Of a stretch of DNA of 64,000 nucleotides, positions 12,182 through 23,100 are shown piece after piece (within the stretch, counting starts at the first letter, position 1; each line of letters begins with the position of its first letter). The position numbers and the translations under genes were made by a program. This stretch comes from Echinococcus granulosus (taxonomy: Eukaryota; Platyhelminthes; Cestoda; Cyclophyllidea; Taeniidae), in assembly GCF_000524195.1 (NCBI RefSeq), contig NW_020170381.1:667658-731657 (forward strand), in the 5' to 3' direction. The notes beneath the pieces were generated by a model. It was not told the DNA's origin. It did no database searches and saw nothing but the letters and a program-made list of their open reading frames with translations.

Positions 12182-12375
12182 GTAGCGTCCCGAGACTCCC
12201 TGAAGACGAAAGAAGACAAAATACTCGGGCAGAATATATATATTCAGCACGGAGGTGTCTGGGCTATTGGCATGGCCCAAAAGGCCAGCCCACCCAGCGA
12301 GGTACAAGGGGGCTAATTCGAAGTACAAAAGTGGCGCCTCACTAAAACCGAGGGATAAACCACTATCGTATTACA
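12182..12375 (-). repeat. Dispersed ~200-bp repeat, copy 2
   Basis: In reverse orientation, and highly similar to copy 3 (15250-15444) for about 195 bp. Shared landmarks are GATAGTGGTTTATCCCTCGG at the start, GTGAGGCGCCACTTTTGTAC, CTCGCTGGGTGGGCTGGCC, TTTCGTCTTCAGGGAGTCTC and GGGACGCTA at the end. The pair is about 2.9 kb apart and inverted. It is non-coding or a non-autonomous element. I found no terminal inverted repeats, poly(A) tail or convincing RNA polymerase III promoter boxes. Confidence 0.85.
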
Positions 12376-12667
12376 CATTGTGCAAGTCCCGCTGGCGGCC
12401 TCCTAACCCCTCTGTACATTACTAGCGCGTGTACCTCCATTCTGCCTCAAATTATCACAACACCAACGAAGATTAAGGAAACCACAATGGTAACATGTCA
12501 CACGACGATGCCCTTCTATCTAGCAGTAGCCCACAGGTCCATCCACCCAATCCGGCTCCAAACGCAAGAAAAGCACTCCTGAGCGCATCTACAAAACTGT
12601 TTCAAGCGAAGTAGTTACAACTGTGACCCACTCAACTGGAAACCTGTAAGAGTAGTAAGCTAACGTA

Positions 12668-12682
12668 CCCCCCCCCCCCCCC
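12668..12682 (+). repeat. Poly-C tract (15 C)
   Basis: Uninterrupted run of 15 C bases in an otherwise mixed C/A-rich region. It would be prone to slippage. Confidence 0.95.
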
Positions 12683-13327
12683 TGTATAAAGAGAAACCTT
12701 CTTCTAGACCAACTAAGTTGAAGAAATTAAAATGTTATCACTACCGCTGATGTTCGCTCGCGCATGAACTTAAAAGCCTTGGCTTCCAAACCACCCTATC
12801 ACTAATCACAAAAAATCCAAATGATCAATGAAAACGTCTATTCGAGACAGAAAGACACAAATGAAAGACATGGATTGCGATGTCTTAAAACGTCGCATTT
12901 CTACGGGCCATGAGAACCGCTGTGGGGCAGAGACCTAGAATTGGAAATGCATGCACTCCATTAGGGGTACCTAAACCGCGAAGACGAGTGGTGAGCTCAA
13001 AATATGCTGTTTACTTTTTATATTCGTTCGCAAAACTAATTTCAAGCGCCGGGTTTAGTATGCCATTCCCCAATTATGTTGAGAAATTATTTACACCTAA
13101 AATGAAATTAATTGAATCTTCCAAACAAAAAATTGGAAGGAGAATCTTGGTACATGGTTTCCGCTAGGCTGCAGGATCCAAGCCGAGTGACACAGCTATC
13201 CACAAGAAAATAACCTAAAAACTATTATTCTCTATCCTATTTAATAATCTTTTCTAAAATAAGCCAGTCTTAGTTGATGTGCTTTCGGAGTACATCATCG
13301 CCACCAATTCAGCAGTGTGAAAAATTG

Positions 13328-14914
13328 CTACCCACCCAACTCATTTAGAGTCTTAGAGAGGTCCTCCTCGCCAAATTTCCGGTTGGGGAAGGCCGTCTGG
13401 AGCGTTATCTCGCAACTGTTAATAGTCATACGAGTGGTGCTGTCTGGATGCATCGGCCAATTTTGGCTAACATAAAGGACCACGGCCCCTAAGTTTTCGG
13501 AAGATTTAAATGTTCCCCTTAATGGCTGTCCGAATGGAGTACGAATCTGTAGTCGACATTCTGCAGGAGAATTAGGCGACTTAGCTTCACGCTGAGAAGC
13601 CGCTGCGGGGGCGATCTCCTTGGAATGTACGCCCTTTCGTTTAGCAATCTGGAAAAGGAAATTCATTCATTTACATCATGACAACGTATTAGAACCAAAA
13701 AATTGATAGCGAGATGAAACGTATTTAGTATTTTAGACATAGACTTTAACGGATTAGTGTATTCACTAACATCGATAAATATTTTCTTGAACACATGGAA
13801 TGTGTAAAAGAAACTTGCATATAAGATAAGCTATGTATTAATACACACTAGCAATAGTATGGGGCGCAGTTAATGAAAAATTATAAGCAATAGACATCAA
13901 CCGCACCCTTTCGGCCTTCTCCGCCTCGATTTCTGCAAGAAGTTTTTCTCTAAAAAATAAAGCAAATCAAATTACAGGGGTGGCAAGTGTAATACATCCT
14001 AGACAAGCGCTTTCAATAGATTTTGGAGTGCTACAGGTATTTTCATTAAAAAATGAAGTGCCAGCAAAATTTTTTTTGAAAATTTGCCCAAAAACAGCAG
14101 CACAAGACATTTTTTGAGAGAGTTAACCGCATAAAGTAAGGTAGTGCTTACGACAAACAATAGAGAAGTTAATGAGAAGGAACCTAGGCAAACAAACCTG
14201 TAAGCTTTATCTTCAGCTCTGTCCCTTTTCAACTGCTCAGCCTCTCTTCTCATCATTTCTTCCCTAAACATCGCCTTCGCGCTCTGGGAAGCCTTCCCTT
14301 GTAAACGACGATTTTTCTCATCCTGAAGACATTTTTGTCTCTCCTCCTCCTCCCTCTTCATTTTTCTTCGAACTATCGCTTCCTCAAAAAATTAAAGCTT
14401 CAAAGTCTTAGAATCTACGTACTTCCAGTCGGCGCATCTGCACCTGTTTCTCCTCATCCGTAAGCGGCTTTAACTTGTCAGCAGATTCCTTAAAATTGAT
14501 GTGTCCAGTTCGAGCACTGTGCAACTCGACATCATCATTGCTACGCAGAGGTCTTCCACATCTAATACGTGAATTAATCACAATGAAAGGCTTTACTCCT
14601 CGCAAACGAAAGATTGAGGGACCTGCGGCAAGGTTTTCAGTGTAGAAATGTTGATACCCAAATCATCTACACGTGTATTACTAAAAAAGCAAACCTCTCG
14701 TAGCCTGAGACGTCACCGAATCAACAGCAGGATGTGCAAAAATCCTAGGAGTAAAATTAACGCTACTAGAACAAACCAGTTGATTGCCGCCTCCAGGCCT
14801 TGGTGATTTGTTTCACTAAGCGCTTTTTCTCTAGTCTTATAAAAAAATTACGAAGCATTACGCGTATTCCTTCTTCCAACCCATCTGTACAAGCGTATCA
14901 ATGTCATTATCCAT
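13328..14914 (-). CDS. UBXN1: UBXN1-like UBA/UBX-domain protein
   Basis: Seven exons (14914-14862, 14830-14777, 14744-14695, 14622-14423, 14382-14198, 13949-13907, 13648-13328) join in frame to 301 aa. The N-terminal UBA domain (about 1-40) reads MDNDIDTLVQMGWKKEYA then EKALSETNHQGLEAAINW. The middle is a charged coiled coil (DEEKQVQMRRLE, MKREEEERQ, AEDKAYREKLLAEIEAEKAER). The C-terminal UBX domain begins near ECRLQIRTPFGQPLRGTF and continues through ITLQTAFPNRKF. Human UBXN1 (SAKS1, 297 aa) has the same order and size. It binds ubiquitin through UBA and the AAA ATPase p97/VCP through UBX, linking ubiquitinated clients to degradation. Introns are 31, 32, 72, 40, 248 and 258 nt, and three donors read GTTTGY. 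The last residues are ELGG then stop. The usual strand after ELGL-VPSAV is missing, so a further small 3' exon (for example an acceptor near 13190) is possible. Confidence 0.93.
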
Positions 14915-17117
14915 CTTGAAAACAACACACGTTCCTTAAAGTACCCCGACTAGATTGCAGTCATGCGGTTCAACAAAACAAAGCTAAACAAAATAATTTA
15001 TATCAAGCCTTATCACAATGTATGGAAAACGAAATGGTGACAAATTCCAGGCTGTACGTCCAACATTTTGCGTTTGCATTCAAAAACACAGCATAAGATT
15101 TGCCTGCGTCCATGTACGACCTACTGGACGGCTTGAAATACACAGAGCACCAGTGGTACAGCCTTGTGTTCAAGTAAAAGGTGCACCTGCATTCAAAAGC
15201 AATACACCCTGATGTTTTTATTTTAAGTAATAAAATTTGTGGCGACAATTGTAATAGGATAGTGGTTTATCCCTCGGTTCTGGTGAGGCGCCACTTTTGT
15301 ACATTGAATTAGTCCCCTTGTACCTCGCTGGGTGGGCTGGCCTTTTGGGCCATGCCAATGGCCCAGACACCTTCTCCGTGCTGAATATACATATTCTGCA
15401 TGAGTATTGTCTTCTTTCGTCTTCAGGGAGTCTCGGGACGCTATATCAATGCCCCTCAGTTTTAGCAGAGGATTAGTGTAGCATAGTTTGCGAGTAATTT
15501 GCAAGTTGTCGTGTGTGTTGTTGAGCCACAATCTGCCCTCTTTAGTTTGCATTGGCTTTTAATAAGTGGATGCAATTTTTGCAAACATCTGCGTGTAGCT
15601 TGCAACGAATTTTCGAAGCTGTTGATTTACTCCTAGTAGGGCAAAAGATTAAGTTTTTTTAACTGGGAAATTTTTAAAGTTATATCTTGTCTAAGTTGTC
15701 TTTTTGAGGCTTCTACTAATGCTGAAAACACTGCTTAAACTAGTATGGTATGCCTTTGCCCTAGGTGCTGCTAGAGTCGACTATGTAAAACTGCACATAG
15801 GCATAAAATTATTGAGTATGTATTATTACATCTGCCTTTTTTAAAGGGCAGGTTTTACCTTTAGTGCACACGATTTTCCTCAGCTAAAATGAATAAAATC
15901 GAGAACCGCAGATATGCATTTCTGTCCTCTCTCTGACTTTTGAAAAAAATTTAGTCAAAGAAGATTTAAATTCATCGTCTTATATGCGTGTTTTCAGTTT
16001 TGTTATGGACCCTGGTAATCCTAGTGGATCTTCAAATGGTTTCGTTGACGGACGCACAGAATTCACTTATTTATAGTTTTAGTATCGAGCTGTGGTACTT
16101 AGGTTGCTTTGGATTTTTTAACTATAATAACCCGTCATATTTCATTAACCGGAATGTTTTAGATGCCAATCAGCCTGGGAGGAGCGCGATTCGTAGGCTT
16201 GTATATTCGGCTTTCGGTTTTGTCATATGATTCTATTGATTTCGATGGAATATCACTGGTAGGGCACGGCTGACGGTTAGTTCTAATGTAATGTATTGTA
16301 ATCGGATATTGGTTTTCATGGTCTCGTGATTTGCACTCTGCAGTCGTCTAATTCACGTAGTAGTTAGATCGCCTTACTCGTTTTCACGATTTGTCGTGTA
16401 ATATTATCTATATTTGCACGTTTGTACTAATATTATATTATTTTATTATCTGATTTGGCAGCACGTATGGTTTGTGCTGGTAGTACTTGTGTGGTTGCGT
16501 CACTCGTGGTAGTTTCTCGAACCTGCAATTGCGGTACATAGCTTAAATCTTGCGCTTCATGCTTACCGTATTTGTATCGGACATTTTTCTATTTTGGTTA
16601 GTTCTTTAACGCCTTTTCTTGGTTTGCCAGTTTAAATGCTTATATTTGTTCATGGCACCCACCTGTTCTAACCGTTTACGTTCAGTACAAGAACTGCATT
16701 CCCCCTTGTATTGTTTCTAGGTTTGGCTTGTTGCATTATTTAGCAATGGTCATGCCTAGCCCCTTAGCCAATTTCACCTTTGGTTGCCCCTGACTATTCA
16801 CAAACTACTTGTTCATGTTCCCGCTTGAAATCCTTACCGACTTCTTTTCGTTCTTTTGCTGTTATGTAATATTTTTTAGCAAAATAGAAGCAAATCTTGC
16901 GTTTTCTTTTCATTTGATTCATAGAGTACTTTGGCACCTCATGATAGTCTGGAGTTGTGGTCTTTGGCGTTACCTAGTCACTGTGTTGTAAAATTGGTTT
17001 TTCGCTCTGCAATGCTGCTGCCTATTAAAGTCCGGGGAGTGTTCTGCCCCACACTGCTCAACATTTCCTATTCCTTTTAGAATTCTTTATCTTTGCGGTT
17101 TACATACAGTCACCCCG
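14915..17117. other. Divergent spacer between UBXN1 and SLMAP
   Basis: UBXN1 (minus) and SLMAP (plus) are transcribed away from each other, so promoters of both should lie here. Repeat copy 3 sits at 15250-15444. From about 15900 to 17100 the plus strand is rich in T and G, like SLMAP introns, which suggests 5' untranslated or intronic sequence of SLMAP. No TATA box or other promoter element is convincing. A pyrimidine stretch followed by TACAG at about 17109 just before the SLMAP ATG could be a cis- or trans-splice acceptor. Confidence 0.5.
15250..15444 (+). repeat. Dispersed ~200-bp repeat, copy 3
   Basis: Direct orientation and the closest relative of copy 2, sharing nearly every block over about 195 bp, including GTGAGGCGCCACTTTTGTAC and TTCGTCTTCAGGGAGTCTCG. 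The minus-strand open frame across this region is incidental. Confidence 0.85.
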
Positions 17118-20100
17118 ATGATGCAGCGGAAAGGTCAACCTATTATGATCCTTACGTGTCAGCATGACTCGCATTACTTTGAGGAGAGGACCATCGTGGT
17201 CAATGATATTATCAAAGTTGGTCGTGCTGTTGCCCGTTCAAAGGCATCACCGAACAATGCTATTTTTGATTGCAAAGTGCTTTCTCGAAATCATGCTGTT
17301 ATTTGGTTCAGTTCTGATGAGGTTTGCTTCTGGATTTTGTAATTTCTGTAGTTTTGGCTACGGGACACCAACAGTAGCAACGGCACCTTCGTGAACAATA
17401 CTCGGGTCTCAAAACGTGATGATAGCGATTATTGCGACCGGCAGATATTTTCTGGCGATGTGATTCGCTTTGGCGTAGATGTGGTTGAGCATGATACAAC
17501 GCATGGCTGTATTATCGCTAGTGTTACTCTTATTCTCCCGAACGGTCAAGAGGCAAAGCCGAAGCTTGGTCACACCGGCGATGCTCTCCCCAGTGGTCTC
17601 ATATCAATAAACAATGAACAGATGTTTCAGATCTCCTGCTTCCTCAATGATGCGATGTTCCGTGAGCAAGCCCTTGATAAAAAGCTAGAAGCACTGCGTC
17701 AGGCTCTTCAACAAGCCACCCTCGCTTCAGAGTTGGGCTGGCAGGCTATGCTCAATGAGGAGAAGCTGCTACAAAAATTTAACCTCTATGAAAGCCAAAT
17801 GAGGATGTTTAAAGAGGTTGGTTTTACGAATTTACCGTTAAACTCGTCTAGGAACTTCCCGAAAATTCCCTCAAAATGAGACTGAGTGACCTGCTAGAGG
17901 AGAAGAATCTTCAAGAGGCAGAAAGCAAGACTCAACTAACTAAAATTATTAACGATAAAGAGATCGCTTTACAGCGTATTAAAGATCTTGAGGTAATCCT
18001 TTGCACTAAATCTTGCAAAGATTTCTCCGTAATTGAGACAAATCTGATATTGTCGAATTTTAGCGAACAGTCGAGGATCTAGAGCGCGAGTGCACGCATC
18101 TGCGTAACGAATATGCCTCTGCTCAGGACGCCTGCAGTAATATTTCCGATGAATACAAGACAAACTTGTCCACAGTTTCGCAGCGTCTCAACGTGAGTTG
18201 AACAATTATCCCTTAACGTATTTTGTCAACTGATCTTCATGCTGTTTATTTCCAAAACTTTTATTATATTTTGGCTGCTAGTTTTAAACCAACTTCATGG
18301 TTGGCATTTGTAATCATTTAGTTACTACTTTGTAATGGTCGAGAAATGTATGGCCTGCAAGTGGCTTCCATTCCTTTGCCTATGACCACCCTATTTTAAT
18401 GCTTGATGATTTGCGACGCAGTGGGACTTCTGGGGTTATTATTTGAAATGGGGCAGAATAATTCTTGTTTTTTGGTGGTATTTTCAGGAGCTCACTACAG
18501 AGCGCAATCAGTTGAACGACCAACTTCAACACGCTTCTCGGGAAAACACTGCCTTGAAGGAACAATTAGAACGCGTGTCTCACGAATTGGCTGTGACCAA
18601 AGAACTGTACGAGCAGGTTCAATCAAAAGGTGAGTTAACTCTCTGCAATATGAATGTGTGTGTGGGTAAGGGAAACGCAACACCATATTGCACATCTTTT
18701 AAACAGGCCCTTCTGGGCTCGTCAATGGCCTATCATACGTGGATGACGCTGATAAAGGTAACGACTGGGTCCGTTTGTGTGATTCACTGGTGAATGGGGG
18801 TGTATGACACGCTTCTTGTTTAGAATCAAATGCGTCAGTGAACTCAAAAGGCGCAAAGGCTGTGGTTGACTCACTCAAGGCCAATGATAACGCCATTCCA
18901 CGAAACCAACCGGTTGGTGAGTGCAATATTGCATTTTAAAAAGCAACTGGTGCGTGGTACGCGCGTCCCCTTTTGATGGGGTTTTGCCCACCTGACTGGG
19001 TCAAGTAAACCACTCAAAAATTTTTTGATAATTTGAACGTTTGAAGTGATTAATCTTAGGTCCTTCTATTCCTTTAATTCAGTACTATACTTCTTTATAG
19101 AACAAGTCACTGGCGACGAACTAATGGTGGAATCGGGCAAACTGGAAGCCAATGAATATATTTCTGATAGTATTCGTGATTTTCACCGAGCCTTAGAGCT
19201 AATACGTGTTCTCGATGGTACGCTTCGATGTTGTTGCGTTGCATTTTACTCCTCGCTGTTTTCCCTTTTATTGTAAATACTTCTAAGAAAATGCTTCACG
19301 TATTTAATTTACTGAATCACCTTGTAACTCAGTCGATATGGTCACTACCTTAGCACGATAGTAAATTTGTTAAAATCTCCTACATACACTGTGAGTGCGT
19401 GCTTTGGCAAAAGTATTTCGGCTCCGTCCAGGGTTTTTTTGTTTCATTGCGGTTAGGTGTCGAAATTTGCGATCATTCACCAGAAGTTATTGATGGAGTT
19501 GAGGTTAGTGTATCATGCCTAGAGTCTAGTAGAGCGGTAGGTGTTACAGTGGCTGCTTGCGGATCCGCGTCGTGTGCCAGCTTGGGCGCTACGAATTCAA
19601 TATTCGCTGTGAATTATTCGAGGATCGGCTCCCAGTTGGTGCTGAACTAAACGGTTTAGCTTGGTTTCGTGAGGCTGACTTCATATACTCACACCTATAC
19701 GACTGTTCCGTGCGACGCCCAGCATTTTAACCGCATACTTATTCGGCGCAACCTGTTACATGGGTTGCTCTCGCGTACGCACGTCCTTAAATCATCGTCA
19801 AAGGGTAGCTGTCATCTGATTGTTCTTGTTTGGAGTGTCTCCCTATGATGGTAATTTGCCTCTGCTTCTTGTACCTCTCGAAACAGAAACTTGTTTTCAA
19901 GTGTTCCCATTCTAAGTATCAACAAAATGGTCATCTATTTCGCCCCAAAATACTTCCCAGGAAAATGGAGACTTGTATGGTGAAGAAACTTGAGTGACTG
20001 TCAAGCGTTTAAAATTAGCTGCAATCAGAGAATACTACAGAAGATTCGAGGTGTCTTGACTTATGCACAGGATGTTGAATCCTCGTGCGACTCCGTAAAA

Positions 20101-23100
20101 TATCATTTCAATTCTTGCCTTAGCCAAGGTCTCAGCCCTTGCGGTAACAACTGACCTGGACAAAGAGAAGAAACTCGAGGGGAGTTCTGAGGCGGTTATC
20201 GATGACGCTAGCACAGACTTCGTTAGCGATGTTTCAAGTCTTTCATCATCCTCGATCGAATCTTTGGTCAAGCGCATCGTAAGACACAACGAGGCCGCTA
20301 TGACCAGTCTCCACGCCTACTTGCGACAAGTGAATCCCTCAGCTGCCGCTGAACTCATCAATAAGATTTGTGGGTTGTTTATCCATTTTCATAGGGTTTG
20401 TTACTGTCGCACCTAATACCTTTGCAGTGTCTTAGAGGCTGAGATTGAAGGACATCGCTTGAGCGTAGTACAGTCCTTCTGAACCCAATATTTCATGATT
20501 GTAATTGGGTTGGGTTTAGTGTCTCATGAAAATACGGTTATTTTTAACTGAAGGTCGTTATTTGGACATATGCTATAACTGGAAGTGTCATGCTAACCAT
20601 GCCATCTTCAGAGACCTTGAATTTTGACAGTCCAGGGTTGCATACAGGCTGGACCTGGTAGGTGGGGCTAGGGTATTTGAATTGCGATGTCAACTTGGGA
20701 TAAGCAATTAAAAATTGCGAAATGTGGCTTTATCAAACTCTTTGCTTGTGAAAGTAGTTACCAACAATTTCTTGATATGATTTTATGCGAATTCGGGGAT
20801 GCTTCTATGCCAGTTAATATGCTAGTAAAATAGGCGTTCAGGCGTGGGGAGTTATTGTCCGCGGTCAAATTATTTTAACAGGCCCAAGGCTTGTATCTAC
20901 AGATTTCGCTGATATTGCATTTACGAGCCCCGTTCGCTGTTTGAATTGCAATGATTTCAGTCCTTATACCCCGGACTCTTGATTGTCTGCGGCATTTTGC
21001 GCGGTGTTGCATGAATTGCGTCAATGGTACACCATGGCAGCAACTCCATTCACCCGAGCCAATTACGACTCGACTTATCGATTGGTTTGGCGGAATAGGC
21101 GGCGCGCGCAGACGCACACTCGGGTGCGCTTGTGTGACCGCAGGCGCTCACCTCTCTGTGCGTACGCGTGCGTAGTGCCACCGTATCATTTCCTAAAGAA
21201 TCGCACAAGAGTTCTGCCGTTCTTCCCTTTTATTACAATGATTCAAATTATCTTTACCAATTCATTCGCATTAGTCAAGATAATTGCTGAATCACTGCCT
21301 TGAATTCTCATCATTTCAATAAAAACACCCGAGTCGTTTATTCCATTTGATTTTGTTCCTATATTGGCTACATTTACAAACAGGAAGACTTTTTACCGAA
21401 TAATTAGTCTCTAGCTTTCTCGTCTGGAATTGGTATGCTAGTAATCCTTGCTAACTTGAGAATTTGATGGCTGTCACCCATTGTGTCCTTCATTACTTCC
21501 CATGGCAATGGTTTCGGACGTTTGAATTACCCGAGCACTATTTATTCTAGCCGAAGAGTGTGGAGAATTCACATGTTCATTGCCTTCAATTCAACAAAGG
21601 TGTAGGGTTACCTTGAGTAGTGGGACATGAAGTGATCTGGGGATCACTTCACCATCAAGTCAATATGGCGGCCGCAAAGAAAGTGTTTACTAAATTAGGC
21701 TTCTTGATTTGCAGCGGAGGATAAACCCTCAAATGCTTCTAATCATACTTTTTTAAACATATTCAGGTTAGGTGCTTACTAGCTGTCTCTATGCTGGATG
21801 GTGTATTGTGTTGACGCCGATGAATAAGTGTTGGAGAGCTGTGAACGATATTCTGATCTTCTTTCATCCCTACGATAGGTCTCAGCAGCTCTGGTGTTGA
21901 TGATGGTTCCGAAGCTCTCCTGGCTAGCGTTGAGGGTAAGACATTCAAACGACCCAGTTTCCTGACACTGAGCAACCTCGTTGACAAGGCTGTCGAAGCG
22001 GCGCCATCATCTGCCTGCGACGAGGGTGTCACGGTCGCTGGTGCCGATTCTCTCAGCGCTTCTCCAACCGTCTCCAGTGGCAACGGCTCTCTATCCTTTT
22101 CAATGTCGCCTGATACTGAGGAAGTCCTGCATTTACGCGGTTGGTTTTTTTGTTTAATAAGACTAGTAACTGCGGCTTGAGAAGCAGGGAAGGTAGCAGG
22201 TTCGTAGAGATCGAGGCACTTTATAAATTATCAAGTGGCTAACTATAGTTTGTGTACTTTTATGTTTTTTTATGACAAATTCTCGTGAGTTTTGTAAAAT
22301 GGCGCGCCATGGAGCTTGATTGAAAACTGGATGTCATGGTTTATGACGAAGCTTATCTTCTGCATCTGTGAACGCGGTTAAAAACCTGAAACGCATTTGC
22401 AATACAACGGTATGATCTAATCAGAATTGTAAAAGGTGCCATTTTTATCTAGCTAATCCATTTGTAATTGTCGCTTGCACATAGCATATACAGCGTTTTA
22501 GTGAAAATGGCCATCGAGGTACCGTTTGTCAAGTCTTCTGGAATTGAGATGATTGAAATGCAAACTACGTTCGGAAGAAATTGCAGGAGTATGATTGTAA
22601 TCCATCCATTTTGTAAATTTCCAAGTTTGACAGTTTGCAAAGTGAATCGATGGATGGCATATTGAGTGGATTTTTTAGTCGGCTATTTCAACTTCGATAA
22701 GTCAAATTCCTACGAGGCAGTAGGCGAAATCCCCTGTGGATCTCGCTGTGATTTCGTCCCTCCCAAACCATTTCGTGTGGTATGGGGAAAGCACCAGAGC
22801 TGACTAATCTACGCGTAGGTGAGCAGCGCAAGTGGACCGTTTGGAGTGAATTACACCTAGTGTCGACATGCCTTCGTGCACGTGTGGGTGTGCGTTAGTA
22901 TGAACATAGATTCCCCCAATCACGGAAAACATGCAACTTCTGTAGTGTCATCAAATTTCTCTCCATACACGACCACAAATCCTGTCTTTCTACAACTGTC
23001 TAATGTATGTTTGAGATAAGCGTTTCGGTGCCCTCTTCTATGTTATCTCCTCATATTTACTAAAACTCGGTTCCATATTAAGCAGGACATGGGTAGGAAC

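Larger units (their letters stand above)
11679..13327. other. Intergenic region between MEMO1-like gene and UBXN1
   Basis: Contains repeat copy 2 (12182-12375) and, from about 12390 to 12900, a stretch clearly rich in C and A on the plus strand, including a run of 15 C at 12668-12682. This stretch lies downstream of minus-strand UBXN1. No gene is supported. The open frame 12910-13167 (plus) has no recognisable content. Confidence 0.6.

Noticed and set aside
12125..12328. 67-codon minus-strand frame at 12.2 kb as a gene
   Set aside because: The same dispersed repeat in reverse orientation.
20418..20480. Possible extra SLMAP exon reading VLEAEIEGHRLS then stop
   Set aside because: The phase match requires a weaker donor, and exon 9 joins exon 10 in frame without it. 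An alternative 3' end cannot be excluded.
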